Source: BOG-908 sp963751795 (lineage in GTDB: Bacteria; Pseudomonadota; Alphaproteobacteria; Acetobacterales; Acetobacteraceae). Taken from it: a stretch of 64,000 nt of DNA. Where the stretch lies: assembly GCA_963751795.1 (NCBI GenBank), contig CAVVVI010000001.1:62001-126000 (forward strand), written 5' to 3'. The notes under the pieces were generated by a model, which was not told where the DNA came from, did not search any database, and saw nothing but the letters and a program-made list of their open reading frames with translations. This document shows positions 32,610 to 41,962 of the stretch, piece by piece (position 1 is the first letter of the stretch; each line of letters opens with the position of its first letter). The position numbers and the translations under genes are program-made.

Positions 32610-35600
32610 ATGAAGGGCCATCTCGATGGCCTGACGGGATGGTATCTGGTCGGCTGGGCCATGAACGGGCCGCAGGCTTGCGAGATCGTGGCCCGCAACG
32701 AAGCTGGCGATGTGGTGGCCAGCGGCATCGCAGCCGACCACCGCCCCGATCTGGCGGCCACCAACGAGGGGCGCACCAATCTCGGATTCCGCCTGTTGCT
32801 GCCGCCCGCCATCGGCGGCACGGCGGTGCAGGTGTTTGCCGACGGCGTCGAGTTGCGCAACTCGCCACTCACACTCGGGCCAGGCCTGTTCGACGGCAGT
32901 TGCGTGATCGCCGAAGGCGCCGTGACCGGCTGGGTCACCGAGCGGATGGTGCGTTTCGTGGCCCCGCTCATCGAGGTGTTCGACGATGGCGGCCGCCGGG
33001 TGGCCCGCGCGCAGAGCGCTGGCGGCAGCGTCACGGACCCGTTCTTCACCCCGGCAAACTATAGAGCCGAGCTCGACCCCACCTGCTTCGGCGCCGGGGA
33101 GATGCGCCTGACGGTGCGTGCCAACGGCGTGAAGTTTCTCGTCACCACCTGCAACCTTCGCCTGCTCGGCAATATCGAGCAGCTGACCCCCACGCTGTGC
33201 TCGGGCTGGGTGTTCTCGCCCGATGCGCCACGCCGGTCGTTCGAAATCGAGCTGCGCTGCGAGGGCCGCCCGCCCGCGACGGCCGCCTGCACCCTGGCGC
33301 GCAAGGATGTGGCGGCGAAGTTCCCTGATGTCGGCGCCTGCGGCTTCAACCTCGCGCTGCCCGCCATCGCCGGGCGCCCCGACGATTTCACCACCTGCTC
33401 GCTGCATCTGCCGGGGAGCAACGCCCATATCTTGAATTCGCCTTTCATCATCGGCTCGCGCCTTGCCGCCATCGAGGGTGCGCGCCAGGCGGCCCGGATG
33501 GCGCACCAGGATGCGTTGCCGCTGACGGCTGGCGCACGCGCCGTCCTGACCAGGGCGCTGGCCGATTTCCTCGCGGTCCAGCGGCCATCCGAGCACTTCA
33601 TGGCGGCGCGCCAGCCCGGCCCGCCCGAGGCGCCGCCAGCGTGCCGTTTCAGCGTCATCATCCCCGTCTATCGGGACGTGGCCGCCACGCGGCGCTGCAT
33701 CGACAGCGTGATGGCCTGGCGCGACGGGCAATGCGAACGCGTGGTGCTGATCGATGACTGCGCGCCGGATGCCGACATGGCACCGCTGCTGAAATCCTAT
33801 GCAGCGCAGCCGCATGTCAGCGTGCTGACGAACGGGCGCAATCTCGGCTTCGTGCAATCGGTCAATCGCGGGCTTGCCTTCTGCACCGATGGCGACGTCA
33901 TCCTGCTCAACTCGGATACCAGGGTGTTCGCCGGCGGGCTCGCCGAGCTGTGGGCGGTGGCGCAGGCCGATCCCGGCATCGGCACGGTGACTGCGCTGTC
34001 GGACAACGCCACCATCTTTTCCTATCCCCACCCCACACTGGTCGCGCGCGGGCTGGACGACGCAACGCCCGAAACCCTCGCGGCCGCCGCCCTAGCGGCC
34101 AATCGCGGCACCGCCGTTGACGTGCCCACCGGCCACGGCTTCTGCCTGCTCATCACCCGGCCGCTGCTGCAGCGCCTCGGGCGGCTGGATGAGGGTTTCG
34201 GCCGCGGCTACGGCGAGGAAAACGATTTCTGCGCCCGCGCAGCCGATCTCGGCTACCGCAACGCGGCCGCCGCCGGCGCCTTCGTCGAGCACACCGAAAG
34301 CGTGTCGTTCGGTGCCGAAAAAGCGGCGCTGCTCGCCATCAACCAGGCGCGGCTGGACCGGCTTTACCCCGAATACACCGCCAGCATCATGGAATTCGAG
34401 CGGCGGGATCCGTTGCGCGCGGTGCGCTGGCCGCTCGATACCGGCCGGCTGCGGGCAGCGCGCGCGCGCGGGCAGAGTTTCGCATTGGTGGTCACCCACA
34501 AGACGTTGGGCGGCGGCACCGCGCGCGCCGTGGCCGATCTCGAAAATTACGTCGGCTATGGCGGCGCCACAAGGCTGTCGCTGGTCTGCCGCAACGATGG
34601 CGCGCTGGAACTCAGCGCCGCCTCACCCAGCATGCTGGCCGTGTTCATGCCCGGCGAATGCGAGGCGCTGTTCGCCATGTTGCGCGTCGCCGACCCCACG
34701 CTGGTCCTGGTGCATCAGCTGCTCGGTTTTCCGGCCGAGTGCATCGCTGCCCTGATCGCCTTCCTGCCGGGCCGCCGCAGCCTTTTCTATGCGCACGATT
34801 ATTATGCGCTCTGCCCGCGCGTGACCCTGATCGACGCTGCCGGCCGCTTCTGCGATGTCGCCGCAACGGCCGTCTGCGATCGTTGCATCAGCCTCGGTGG
34901 CGCCCACGAGGCCTCCAGGCTGGGCAGCCTCGATACCGCGGGGCACCGCGCGCTATTCGCCACGGCACTGGGCGCATTCAGCCATGTCGTAACACCATCG
35001 GACAGCGCTGCCGGCTATCTGCGTCGCGTCTTTGCGGCCGCAGCAATCACCGGCATCGCCCATCCGGCAGCCCCGGCCGCGCGGCCATCGGCCATGCGGC
35101 AGGGCCGCGCGCCTGAAATCGTCCTGCTGGGCGCCATCGGCCCGCACAAGGGTTCCGCTTTGCTGCTGGAGCTCGCGCGGCTTGCGCGGCTGCGGCACCC
35201 GGACCTCCGCTTCCGTGTCATCGGCCACACCGACATCGATCCGGCGCTGCAGGCGCTCGGCGTCATCGTCACCGGGGCCTACACCCCATCGGAGCTGACC
35301 GGCCTCTGCGCGCAGGCGGAGGCCAGCTTCGCGCTGTTCCTGTCGGTCTGGCCGGAAACCTACACCTACACCCTCTCCGAGGCGGTGCAGCAGGGCTTCA
35401 CTCCCATCGTTCTCGACATCGGCGCCCCCGCCGAGCGCCTGCGAGCGGCGGGTTTCGGCCATGTGCTGCCTTTCCCGCCCGATCCGCCCGCCATCCTGGC
35501 GGCGCTGACAGCGATCCTCGGCCAGGGCCCCGCCGCCTCCGCGCCGGAGGACGCAGCGCGCGCGCTCGATGCCGCCGGCGCGGATGCCAGCGCCCGCACG

Positions 35601-35651
35601 CGCGCGATCATGGGACTGGCCGCGCACCCGGCCGAGGCGGCCGTCGCCTGA
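32610..35651 (+). CDS. Three-part glycosyltransferase: beta-sandwich repeats + GT2 + GT4-like
   Basis: A 1013-aa protein. Residues 1-about 330 hold three related beta-type modules, each opening with a G-W motif (LTGWYLVGWAM, VTGWVTERM, CSGWVFSPDAP), two of which end in GF-x-LALP-like strands. A GT2 domain starts near 345 (FSVIIPVYRD) with LLNSDTRV and GYGEENDFCARA. A GT4-like domain (about 620-1000) has HDYYALCPR, VTPSDSAAG, LLGAIGPHKG and WPETYTYTLSEA. It probably extends a surface polysaccharide or glycosylates a surface protein. There is no signal peptide, so it is cytoplasmic. The gene at 35654 follows after 2 bp. Confidence 0.85.
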   Translation: MKGHLDGLTGWYLVGWAMNGPQACEIVARNEAGDVVASGIAADHRPDLAATNEGRTNLGFRLLLPPAIGGTAVQVFADGVELRNSPLTLGPGLFDGSCVIAEGAVTGWVTERMVRFVAPLIEVFDDGGRRVARAQSAGGSVTDPFFTPANYRAELDPTCFGAGEMRLTVRANGVKFLVTTCNLRLLGNIEQLTPTLCSGWVFSPDAPRRSFEIELRCEGRPPATAACTLARKDVAAKFPDVGACGFNLALPAIAGRPDDFTTCSLHLPGSNAHILNSPFIIGSRLAAIEGARQAARMAHQDALPLTAGARAVLTRALADFLAVQRPSEHFMAARQPGPPEAPPACRFSVIIPVYRDVAATRRCIDSVMAWRDGQCERVVLIDDCAPDADMAPLLKSYAAQPHVSVLTNGRNLGFVQSVNRGLAFCTDGDVILLNSDTRVFAGGLAELWAVAQADPGIGTVTALSDNATIFSYPHPTLVARGLDDATPETLAAAALAANRGTAVDVPTGHGFCLLITRPLLQRLGRLDEGFGRGYGEENDFCARAADLGYRNAAAAGAFVEHTESVSFGAEKAALLAINQARLDRLYPEYTASIMEFERRDPLRAVRWPLDTGRLRAARARGQSFALVVTHKTLGGGTARAVADLENYVGYGGATRLSLVCRNDGALELSAASPSMLAVFMPGECEALFAMLRVADPTLVLVHQLLGFPAECIAALIAFLPGRRSLFYAHDYYALCPRVTLIDAAGRFCDVAATAVCDRCISLGGAHEASRLGSLDTAGHRALFATALGAFSHVVTPSDSAAGYLRRVFAAAAITGIAHPAAPAARPSAMRQGRAPEIVLLGAIGPHKGSALLLELARLARLRHPDLRFRVIGHTDIDPALQALGVIVTGAYTPSELTGLCAQAEASFALFLSVWPETYTYTLSEAVQQGFTPIVLDIGAPAERLRAAGFGHVLPFPPDPPAILAALTAILGQGPAASAPEDAARALDAAGADASARTRAIMGLAAHPAEAAVA

Positions 35652-35653
35652 CG

Positions 35654-37219
35654 ATGGACATCGCGCCCGACCCCATTGCGCCGACGCTGGACGACTATGT
35701 GGCCACGGCTCGCAATCTGCGGGCGGGCAAGGAGTACAATGCCGCCGAGCGCTACCTCGAAGAGGGGCAAGCTGCCTTCCCCGACGTGCTGGCGCTGCTG
35801 GTGGAAGCCGCCGAACTGGCCACCGCACGCGCCGATTGGCGCAGCGCCGCCGAGCGCTGGGCCGCCGTGGCTGCCCGCATGCCCCAATCCGCGCGGGCCT
35901 ACGGCGCCGCGGGCCACGCCCTGCGCCATCTCAACCGGTGCGACGACGCCGACGCCCTGGAACAGGCCGGGCTGGCGCAGATGCCGGGCAATCTGGAACT
36001 GCTCATCAGCAATGCCTGGACGGCGGTGGTGCGCGGCGATCCGGCCGCCGCCGCGCAGCGCTGGCAAAGCGTGATCCTCAGTCACCCGCACAGCTTCCAC
36101 GGCTATGCGGGGTTGGCTGAAGTGCTGCATTTGCAAAAGCAGCACGAGGATGCCGACGCGGTGTTGCGCTTCGCCTGCATCCTGCTGCCGCGCGCTGCCG
36201 AACTCGCCGAGATCTACGCCTTACAGGCCACGCGACGGGAGGACTGGCCCGCCGCCGTCGCGCGCTGGCGCCAGGTCAGGGCACGCGGCACCCCTTCCGC
36301 CGCCTGCCTGCACCAGCTCGGCGTGGCCTTGCGGCATGTGGGCGAGGCGGCCGAGGCGGAAACCGTGCTGGCCGAAGGCATGGCGGCAGGTGCCCATTAT
36401 CTGCCTCTGGCGCTGGAACACGCCTGGTGCGCCAACGCCCGCCACGACTGGCCGACGGCGCTCGACCGTTGGGAAGCCGTTGCCCGCGCCTTTCCGTCCG
36501 AACCGGCGGTGCAGGAGGGCCTGCTGAGCGCGCGGCTGGGCGCCCAGGCCACATTGGACGAGCCGGGCGAGCCGCCGGCCGCCGCGGCCGACGACGATGC
36601 CGGCCTGCTGCGCCAGTTCCAGGGCCTGGGCGAGACCTGCGAATTCGGCCTGGTGCAGCGCTATTTCGGCCTGGAACCGATGTCGCTGTTCCGCTGGGCC
36701 GCCACCACGCCGCGCGGCCTTGCCGCGGCCATCGGCAGCGACCTCGCCGGCATCGGCAGCCCGGTTCAGACCGCCGTGGAAATCGGCAACGATGCCGAGT
36801 ACTACGTCACCGACACGCGCTACGGCTTCGTCACGCACACCTTCATCCCGCGCGACAGCATCGATCTGGCCACGGTCAGCGCCCAGCAATGCCGCCGGCT
36901 GGACTACCTGGCGCGCGCGTTCAGGAAGGAGCTGGCGGCCGGCGGCAAAATCTACGTGTTCGCCAGCGACAAGCCGGCCGACGAGGCCGCACTGACCGGG
37001 CTTGCCGCCGCCATCGCCAGCCGATCGACGTCGCGGCTCCTCTGGGTCAGCCTCGCCGATGCCACGCACCCGCCTGGCAGCGTCGTGGCCCACGGCGGCG
37101 GCCTGCTGGCCGGCCGCATCGACCGTTTCGGCGGGCTGGCCAACCGGCGCTGGGACATCGCCTATCGCGGCTGGGTCGATCTGTGCCGCGCCGCCCGGAC
37201 CCTCGCCGCGCAGCGCTAA
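35654..37219 (+). CDS. TPR-like protein with uncharacterised C-terminal CEFG domain
   Basis: A 521-aa soluble protein. The first 300 residues are TPR-like helical repeats (ADWRSAAERWAAVAARMPQSARAYGAAGHAL and similar units). A Pro/Ala linker leads to a domain from about 315 with LGETCEFGLVQRYFGLEPMSLFRWA, a motif I have seen in uncharacterised alphaproteobacterial proteins near glycosyltransferases, and ends in WVDLCRAARTL. It starts 2 bp after the large glycosyltransferase, so the two are surely co-expressed. An enzymatic or scaffold role in glycan assembly is inference. Confidence 0.75.
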   Translation: MDIAPDPIAPTLDDYVATARNLRAGKEYNAAERYLEEGQAAFPDVLALLVEAAELATARADWRSAAERWAAVAARMPQSARAYGAAGHALRHLNRCDDADALEQAGLAQMPGNLELLISNAWTAVVRGDPAAAAQRWQSVILSHPHSFHGYAGLAEVLHLQKQHEDADAVLRFACILLPRAAELAEIYALQATRREDWPAAVARWRQVRARGTPSAACLHQLGVALRHVGEAAEAETVLAEGMAAGAHYLPLALEHAWCANARHDWPTALDRWEAVARAFPSEPAVQEGLLSARLGAQATLDEPGEPPAAAADDDAGLLRQFQGLGETCEFGLVQRYFGLEPMSLFRWAATTPRGLAAAIGSDLAGIGSPVQTAVEIGNDAEYYVTDTRYGFVTHTFIPRDSIDLATVSAQQCRRLDYLARAFRKELAAGGKIYVFASDKPADEAALTGLAAAIASRSTSRLLWVSLADATHPPGSVVAHGGGLLAGRIDRFGGLANRRWDIAYRGWVDLCRAARTLAAQR

Positions 37220-37234
37220 CCCCAGCCCAACGCC

Positions 37235-37825
37235 TCAGCCGCCGGCCGGGTCGATCCAGCCGATATTGCCGTCCACCCGGCGATAGACGACGTTCAGTTC
37301 GCCCGTGGACGAGTTGCGGAACATCAGCACCGTCTGGTTGGCCAGGTCCATGCGCATCACCGCGTCGCCCACCGTCAGGCGGTCGATCTCGGTGGCGGTC
37401 TCGGCGATCACGGTGGCGAAGGTGGCGGGCGGAGCGTCGGCGGCCTCGGCGGTGGTAGCCGGCTCGTCCGGTTCGGCGCGCAGCACGTAGGCGCGCGCGC
37501 TCTGCGGCTTCTCGCGGCTGGCCGGGGCGCGATGGTGTTCGTTCACCCGGCGCCGGTAGCGGCGCAGGCGCGTGGCGATGTGCTCGGCGGCATCGTCGAA
37601 GGCGGCATTGGCGTCGCCCGCCTCGCCCTCGCCGCGCAGGGTCAGGCCGCGGCCGGCATGCACGTTGATGTCGCAGGTGAAAAAGCTGCGCGCCCGGCCG
37701 AACGTCACGTGGGCTTCCATCGCCTGGTCGAAATACTTCGATGCGATGCCGTCCAGGCTGGAAGCCACGCGGGTCCGCAGCGCGTCAGACAGGTCCACCT
37801 GTTTGCCCGAGACGTTGATCTGCAT
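37235..37825 (-). CDS. hpf: Ribosome hibernation-promoting factor, long form
   Basis: A 196-aa protein. The N-terminal 95 residues are the S30AE/RaiA fold that blocks the 30S decoding site (MQINVSGKQVDLSDALRTRV, ITRLRRYRRRV-like end). A linker and a C-terminal dimerisation domain (about 135-195, RMDLANQTVLMFRNSSTGELNVVYRR) make it a long form able to join ribosomes into 100S dimers. It follows rpoN by 36 bp, the usual arrangement. The ptsN gene that often comes next is missing here. Confidence 0.92.
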   Translation of the reverse strand: MQINVSGKQVDLSDALRTRVASSLDGIASKYFDQAMEAHVTFGRARSFFTCDINVHAGRGLTLRGEGEAGDANAAFDDAAEHIATRLRRYRRRVNEHHRAPASREKPQSARAYVLRAEPDEPATTAEAADAPPATFATVIAETATEIDRLTVGDAVMRMDLANQTVLMFRNSSTGELNVVYRRVDGNIGWIDPAGG

Positions 37826-37861
37826 GCCGTCACCTCCGCGCCAGTGTCCGTTGATGCGGTC

Positions 37862-39355
37862 TCAGGCCGGCATGGCGCGGTCCCGCTTGCGCTGCACCGA
37901 ACTGGGGATGCGCAGCGCATCGCGGTATTTGGCCACCGTTCTGCGCGCGATGTCCACGCCTTCGCGCCGCAGCGTCTCCACGATCGCGTCGTCGGAGAGC
38001 ACATCGGTCGCACTCTCGGCCTCCACCATGGCGCGGATGCGGTGGCGCACCGCCTCGGCCGAGTGCGTCTGCCCGCCCGCACCCGCAATCGCGGTGGTGA
38101 AGAAGTATTTCAGCTCGAACGTGCCGCGCGGGGTGGCGATGAACTTGTTGGCCGTCACCCGGCTGACGGTGCTCTCGTGCAGCGCCACCTCCTCGGCGAT
38201 GTCGCGCAGGATCAGCGGCCGCAAATGGCTGATGCCGTGGGCGAAAAAGCCGTCCTGCCGGCGCACGATCTCGCTGGCCACCTTCAGGATCGTGGTCGCG
38301 CGCTGCTGCAGGGATTTCACCAGCCAGTTGGCGGTGGCCAGCTGCTCGCTCACGAAATGCCGCGTCGCCCGCTCGGCATGGCGGCTGACGCGGGCGTGGA
38401 ACGCCTCGTTGACCAGGATGCGCGGCATGGTGTCCGGATTCAGCTCGATCAGCCAGTCGCCGCCCGGGATCGCGCGCATCAGCACGTCCGGGATCACCGG
38501 GGGCAGGGGGCTGCTCTCCCAGTTGGCGCCGGGCTTGGGATCCAGCGCACGGATCTCGGCGATCATCTGCTGCAGGTCTTCCCAATCCACCGCGCACACT
38601 TCCAGCAGCGCCCGCATGTCGCGCCGCCCCAGATGCTCGAGGTTGGCGAGCAGGGCGGCCATGCATGGGTCCAGCCGGTTGGCATCGCGCAGCTGCGCTT
38701 CGAGGCACTCGGCCAGGCTGCCGGCGAACATGCCCACCGGATCAAACATCATCATGCGCTGGCGGATCGCCTCCACCCGCGCCGGATCGGCACCCAGCGC
38801 GGCCGCGATATCGGCCGCGCTGGCCGACAGCCGGCCCGAGGGCTCCAGCGAGGCGATCAGATACGCTCCGATCATCCGGTCCGCGCGCGCGTCGAACGCC
38901 AGGCGCAGCTGCTCGCCCAAATGGTCGCGCAGGCTCGGCCGTGTCTGCAGCGTCTCCTCCAGCCCGCGGTCATCCACCTCGAAGCCCTGCGCGCCGCCTG
39001 GGTTGGACGACGGCCCCGCCATCGCCGCGCCATCGGCCGGCCCCGGCGCCTCGTCACCGTCGAACTCGTGGTCCAGCGGGCCCTCGCCGGCCTCGGCCAT
39101 GGTGGCGGCGGCCACCAGCTCGGCGGTGTCGGCGCCCTCGTCCGGCCGGGCGGGCTGGTCCCCGGCCGGCAGCTCGCCCACCGCATCGGACCGCTCGTCG
39201 CGCTCGAGCAGCGGATTGCGTTCCAGCTCCTCCTCGACAAAGGCGGCCACTTCGAGGTTGGAGAATTGCAGCAGCTTGATGGCCTGACGCAGTTGCGGCG
39301 TCATCACCAACGACTGGGATTGCCGAAACTCCAGGCGGGGACCGAGGGACATCAA
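37862..39355 (-). CDS. rpoN: RNA polymerase sigma-54 factor
   Basis: A 497-aa sigma-54. The N-terminal activator-interacting region (LEFRQSQSLVMTPQLRQAIKLLQFSN) is followed by an acidic linker, the core-binding domain and a C-terminal DNA-binding part. The RpoN box is ARRTVAKYRDAL near residues 471-482. It directs transcription from -24/-12 promoters with enhancer-binding proteins. It lies between lptB and hpf, as in many proteobacteria. Confidence 0.94.
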   Translation of the reverse strand: MMSLGPRLEFRQSQSLVMTPQLRQAIKLLQFSNLEVAAFVEEELERNPLLERDERSDAVGELPAGDQPARPDEGADTAELVAAATMAEAGEGPLDHEFDGDEAPGPADGAAMAGPSSNPGGAQGFEVDDRGLEETLQTRPSLRDHLGEQLRLAFDARADRMIGAYLIASLEPSGRLSASAADIAAALGADPARVEAIRQRMMMFDPVGMFAGSLAECLEAQLRDANRLDPCMAALLANLEHLGRRDMRALLEVCAVDWEDLQQMIAEIRALDPKPGANWESSPLPPVIPDVLMRAIPGGDWLIELNPDTMPRILVNEAFHARVSRHAERATRHFVSEQLATANWLVKSLQQRATTILKVASEIVRRQDGFFAHGISHLRPLILRDIAEEVALHESTVSRVTANKFIATPRGTFELKYFFTTAIAGAGGQTHSAEAVRHRIRAMVEAESATDVLSDDAIVETLRREGVDIARRTVAKYRDALRIPSSVQRKRDRAMPA

Positions 39356-39458
39356 CGCGAAGTCTTAGCGTGATTCGGGTTGCTGGGAAGAGAAGAGCGA
39401 TCCGCTCACCCCGGCACCGCACCCCCGGACGAACGGCCCGACGCCGGGCCCGGCCGTT

Positions 39459-40250
39459 CTACATCGAGAACTTTTCGCCCAGATACACACGCCGCACGTC
39501 GGCGTGCGCCACCACCTCCTCCGGCACGCCCTCCATCAGCACCTGGCCGTCATGCATGATGTAGGCGCGGTCGATGATCTCCAGCGTCTCGCGCACATTG
39601 TGGTCGGTGATCAGCACACCCAGCCCGCGATGCTTGAGGTGACGCACCAGATCGCGGATCTCGCCCACCGCGATCGGATCGATGCCGGCCAGCGGCTCGT
39701 CGAGCAGGATGTAGCTGGGCTGGGTGGCCAAAGCGCGCGCGATCTCCACGCGCCGGCGCTCGCCGCCCGACAGCGCCAGCGCCGGCGTGCGGCGCAGATG
39801 GCCGATGCCGAACTCGCCCAGCAGCGCGTCGCACGCCTGGTCGCGCGCATCCGGATCGGGCTCGACCACCTCCAGCGCCGCCTTGATGTTCTGTTCGACG
39901 TTGAGGCCGCGGAACACGCTCGCCTCCTGCGGCAGGTAGCCGATGCCCATGCGGGCGCGGCGATACATCGGCAGCAGCGTGATGTCGGCGCCGTCGAGCG
40001 TGATGCTGCCGGTATCGGGCCGCACCAGGCCCACGATCATGTAGAAGCTCGTGGTCTTGCCGGCGCCGTTAGGGCCCAGCAGCCCCACCGCCTCGCCGCG
40101 GCGCACCTGCACGCTCACGTTCCGCACCACGGGGCGCTTCTTGTAGGTTTTGCCGATGCCGGTGGCGATCAGGCCGCCGCTGCCGGGCAGCACACGCAGG
40201 CCGTCCCGTCCGGCCTGGCGGCCCTGGCGCGCCGTGGTCTCGATCGTCAT
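39459..40250 (-). CDS. lptB: LPS export ABC transporter ATP-binding protein
   Basis: A 263-aa ATPase that powers extraction of LPS from the inner membrane with LptF and LptG. Walker A is GPNGAGKTT, the signature LSGGERRRVEIARAL and Walker B ILLDEPLAGID. An N-terminal extension of about 25 residues precedes the conserved start. Its ATG overlaps the lptA stop by 4 bp, so translation is coupled. Confidence 0.94.
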   Translation of the reverse strand: MTIETTARQGRQAGRDGLRVLPGSGGLIATGIGKTYKKRPVVRNVSVQVRRGEAVGLLGPNGAGKTTSFYMIVGLVRPDTGSITLDGADITLLPMYRRARMGIGYLPQEASVFRGLNVEQNIKAALEVVEPDPDARDQACDALLGEFGIGHLRRTPALALSGGERRRVEIARALATQPSYILLDEPLAGIDPIAVGEIRDLVRHLKHRGLGVLITDHNVRETLEIIDRAYIMHDGQVLMEGVPEEVVAHADVRRVYLGEKFSM

Positions 40251-41245
40251 GAACGGCCTTTCCTGCTGGTGGACGCCGGTGCCGGCCCGCTGCCGGAGCC
40301 GTTCGGCACCACCAGGCCCTGCACGCGGCCCCCCGGTGCCTGGGTCAGCGTCGCCAACCCGGTCTTCATGTTCACCACGGCCGCGGCACCGTTCAGCTGG
40401 TTTTCGCCCTTGGTGATGTGCACGTTGCCCAAAATATGAGCCAGTCCGGTGTCGGGCAGATACACGCCACGGTCGCCGGTGACGATCTCGGTGGCCGTGC
40501 GCACCTGCACGTGGCCATACGCCTCCACCCGCTGCAGCTTGCCGCCGGCCAGCGGGTCGGCGCCGGGTGCGGCAGCCACCTTTTTGATCGGCGGAGCGCC
40601 CGGCCGCGGCGGCGCGTTGGGATCGGTCGTGTAGCCCACCAGCGTGTCGGCCACGATCCGCCGGCCGTCATTGCTGGTGGCCGTAGCGTCGCCGCGCGCC
40701 ACCGCCATGTGCTTGGCGCTCCAATACTCCATCGCATCGCGCGCGGTCAGCAGGTCGTTCGGCGTGGTCAGGCGCAGGCCGTGGCCGGTCAGCACCAGCA
40801 CCGCCTGGTCGATGTCGTACACCGCATGGTCGCCCCAGGCCTGATCGGTCTGGGTGAAGATGTGCACGTGCCCCTCGGCATTCAGCCGGTAGATCTCGTT
40901 GTTGCCGGTATCGCCCGGCGCCGCCGGCCCGCCAGGCTGCGCCGGTGGGGCAGGCAGCGGCGGCGGGGCCACGTGCGCCGCGGCCGGCGCGCCCGCCTTC
41001 TTGCGGTAATGCGCGATCAGCCGGTCCGCCGTCACCGTGGCGGTGCCCCGCGTGGCCCGCGCATCCTCATGCGCCGTCACGGTCTGCGCCGCCTGGTCCC
41101 AATCGATGCCGCCCACCGCGGTCACGTTCACCGGGCCGCCATGCGACAAATCGATCGCCTGGCCCCACGCCGCACCCGGCAGCAGCAGCGCCACCAGCAG
41201 CCAACCCAGCGGCCCGGCGCTCAAGCCCCGCTCACTTGGCGCCAT
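40247..41245 (-). CDS. lptA: LPS transport periplasmic protein LptA
   Basis: A 332-aa exported OstA-like protein, longer than E. coli LptA. A signal peptide (WLLVALLLPGAAWG-Q) precedes beta-jellyroll repeats with typical segments (ATRGTATVTADRLIAHYRK, DHAVYDIDQAVLVLTG, RIVADTLVGY, VYLPDTGLAHILGNV). A Pro/Ala-rich insert lies at about 90-115. It forms the periplasmic bridge for LPS between LptC and LptD. It overlaps lptC by 14 bp and lptB by 4 bp. Confidence 0.9.
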   Translation of the reverse strand: MAPSERGLSAGPLGWLLVALLLPGAAWGQAIDLSHGGPVNVTAVGGIDWDQAAQTVTAHEDARATRGTATVTADRLIAHYRKKAGAPAAAHVAPPPLPAPPAQPGGPAAPGDTGNNEIYRLNAEGHVHIFTQTDQAWGDHAVYDIDQAVLVLTGHGLRLTTPNDLLTARDAMEYWSAKHMAVARGDATATSNDGRRIVADTLVGYTTDPNAPPRPGAPPIKKVAAAPGADPLAGGKLQRVEAYGHVQVRTATEIVTGDRGVYLPDTGLAHILGNVHITKGENQLNGAAAVVNMKTGLATLTQAPGGRVQGLVVPNGSGSGPAPASTSRKGRS

Positions 41246-41882
41246 TCAGCACCAGATGCGCCGGCCCATGAAACTGCACCACCGCGCCACGGTCCACGAT
41301 GGTGAAACCCTGCGCATCCAGCGTGCCGAACGGGCCCACGGCATGCGTGGCATCGTTGCTGGTCGCCGCACCCTGCTTGAGGTTCATCGTCGCCGTGTCG
41401 GTGGTCATCGTCGTGCCATCCTGCCGGTACAGCACCACGTCGTCCTGCAGGTCGAGTTCGTTGACGTGCTGGATGAACACGCCCGAGCGCGCCCGCAGCA
41501 GCAGCCACGCGCCGTTCTCCAGCGTCAGATCGCCCACCGGCGCACGCAGATTGATCCGCACGGGCCCATCCCGGTTGGCGTGGTCGGCCGAGACGGTGTA
41601 GGGCCGCCCCCGCTCATCGAGCCCATGATAGCGCGGCCGCAGCATCTGCCCGGCCCCCGTCGCCACCGCCGTCAGCCGATGCCACGTCACCCGCCCGCGC
41701 GCCACGGTGCGCGCCAGCTCCGGCCACAAGGCGATGCTGGACAACATGGCAAGGGCCACCACCGGCAACACGTATTTCGCCATCCGCACCGTATGCCGGC
41801 GCCGCGCCAGGGCCGGATGCGGCCGCCACGAAGCCTCGGCGGAGGGGGCGAGCGGTGGTTGCAGCGTTTGGATCCTGGACAT
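41232..41882 (-). CDS. lptC: LPS export protein LptC
   Basis: A 216-aa bitopic membrane protein: a cytoplasmic N-terminus, one TM segment (about 36-54, YVLPVVALAMLSSIALW) and a periplasmic LptC-type beta-jellyroll (YTVSADHANRDG, TLENGAWLLLRARSGVFI, LDLQDDVVLYRQDG). ATG 41882 (MSRIQTLQ) is chosen; longer frames run into the gap before rnd. It anchors the LPS bridge at the inner membrane. Confidence 0.88.
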   Translation of the reverse strand: MSRIQTLQPPLAPSAEASWRPHPALARRRHTVRMAKYVLPVVALAMLSSIALWPELARTVARGRVTWHRLTAVATGAGQMLRPRYHGLDERGRPYTVSADHANRDGPVRINLRAPVGDLTLENGAWLLLRARSGVFIQHVNELDLQDDVVLYRQDGTTMTTDTATMNLKQGAATSNDATHAVGPFGTLDAQGFTIVDRGAVVQFHGPAHLVLNGAK

Positions 41883-41962
41883 CGCCTCCACCACTATGGG
41901 ACCGGCAACCCGCGGGTCAATCAAACCCGTGTCACCGAGTGCTACGCGGGCGGGCGACCGGC

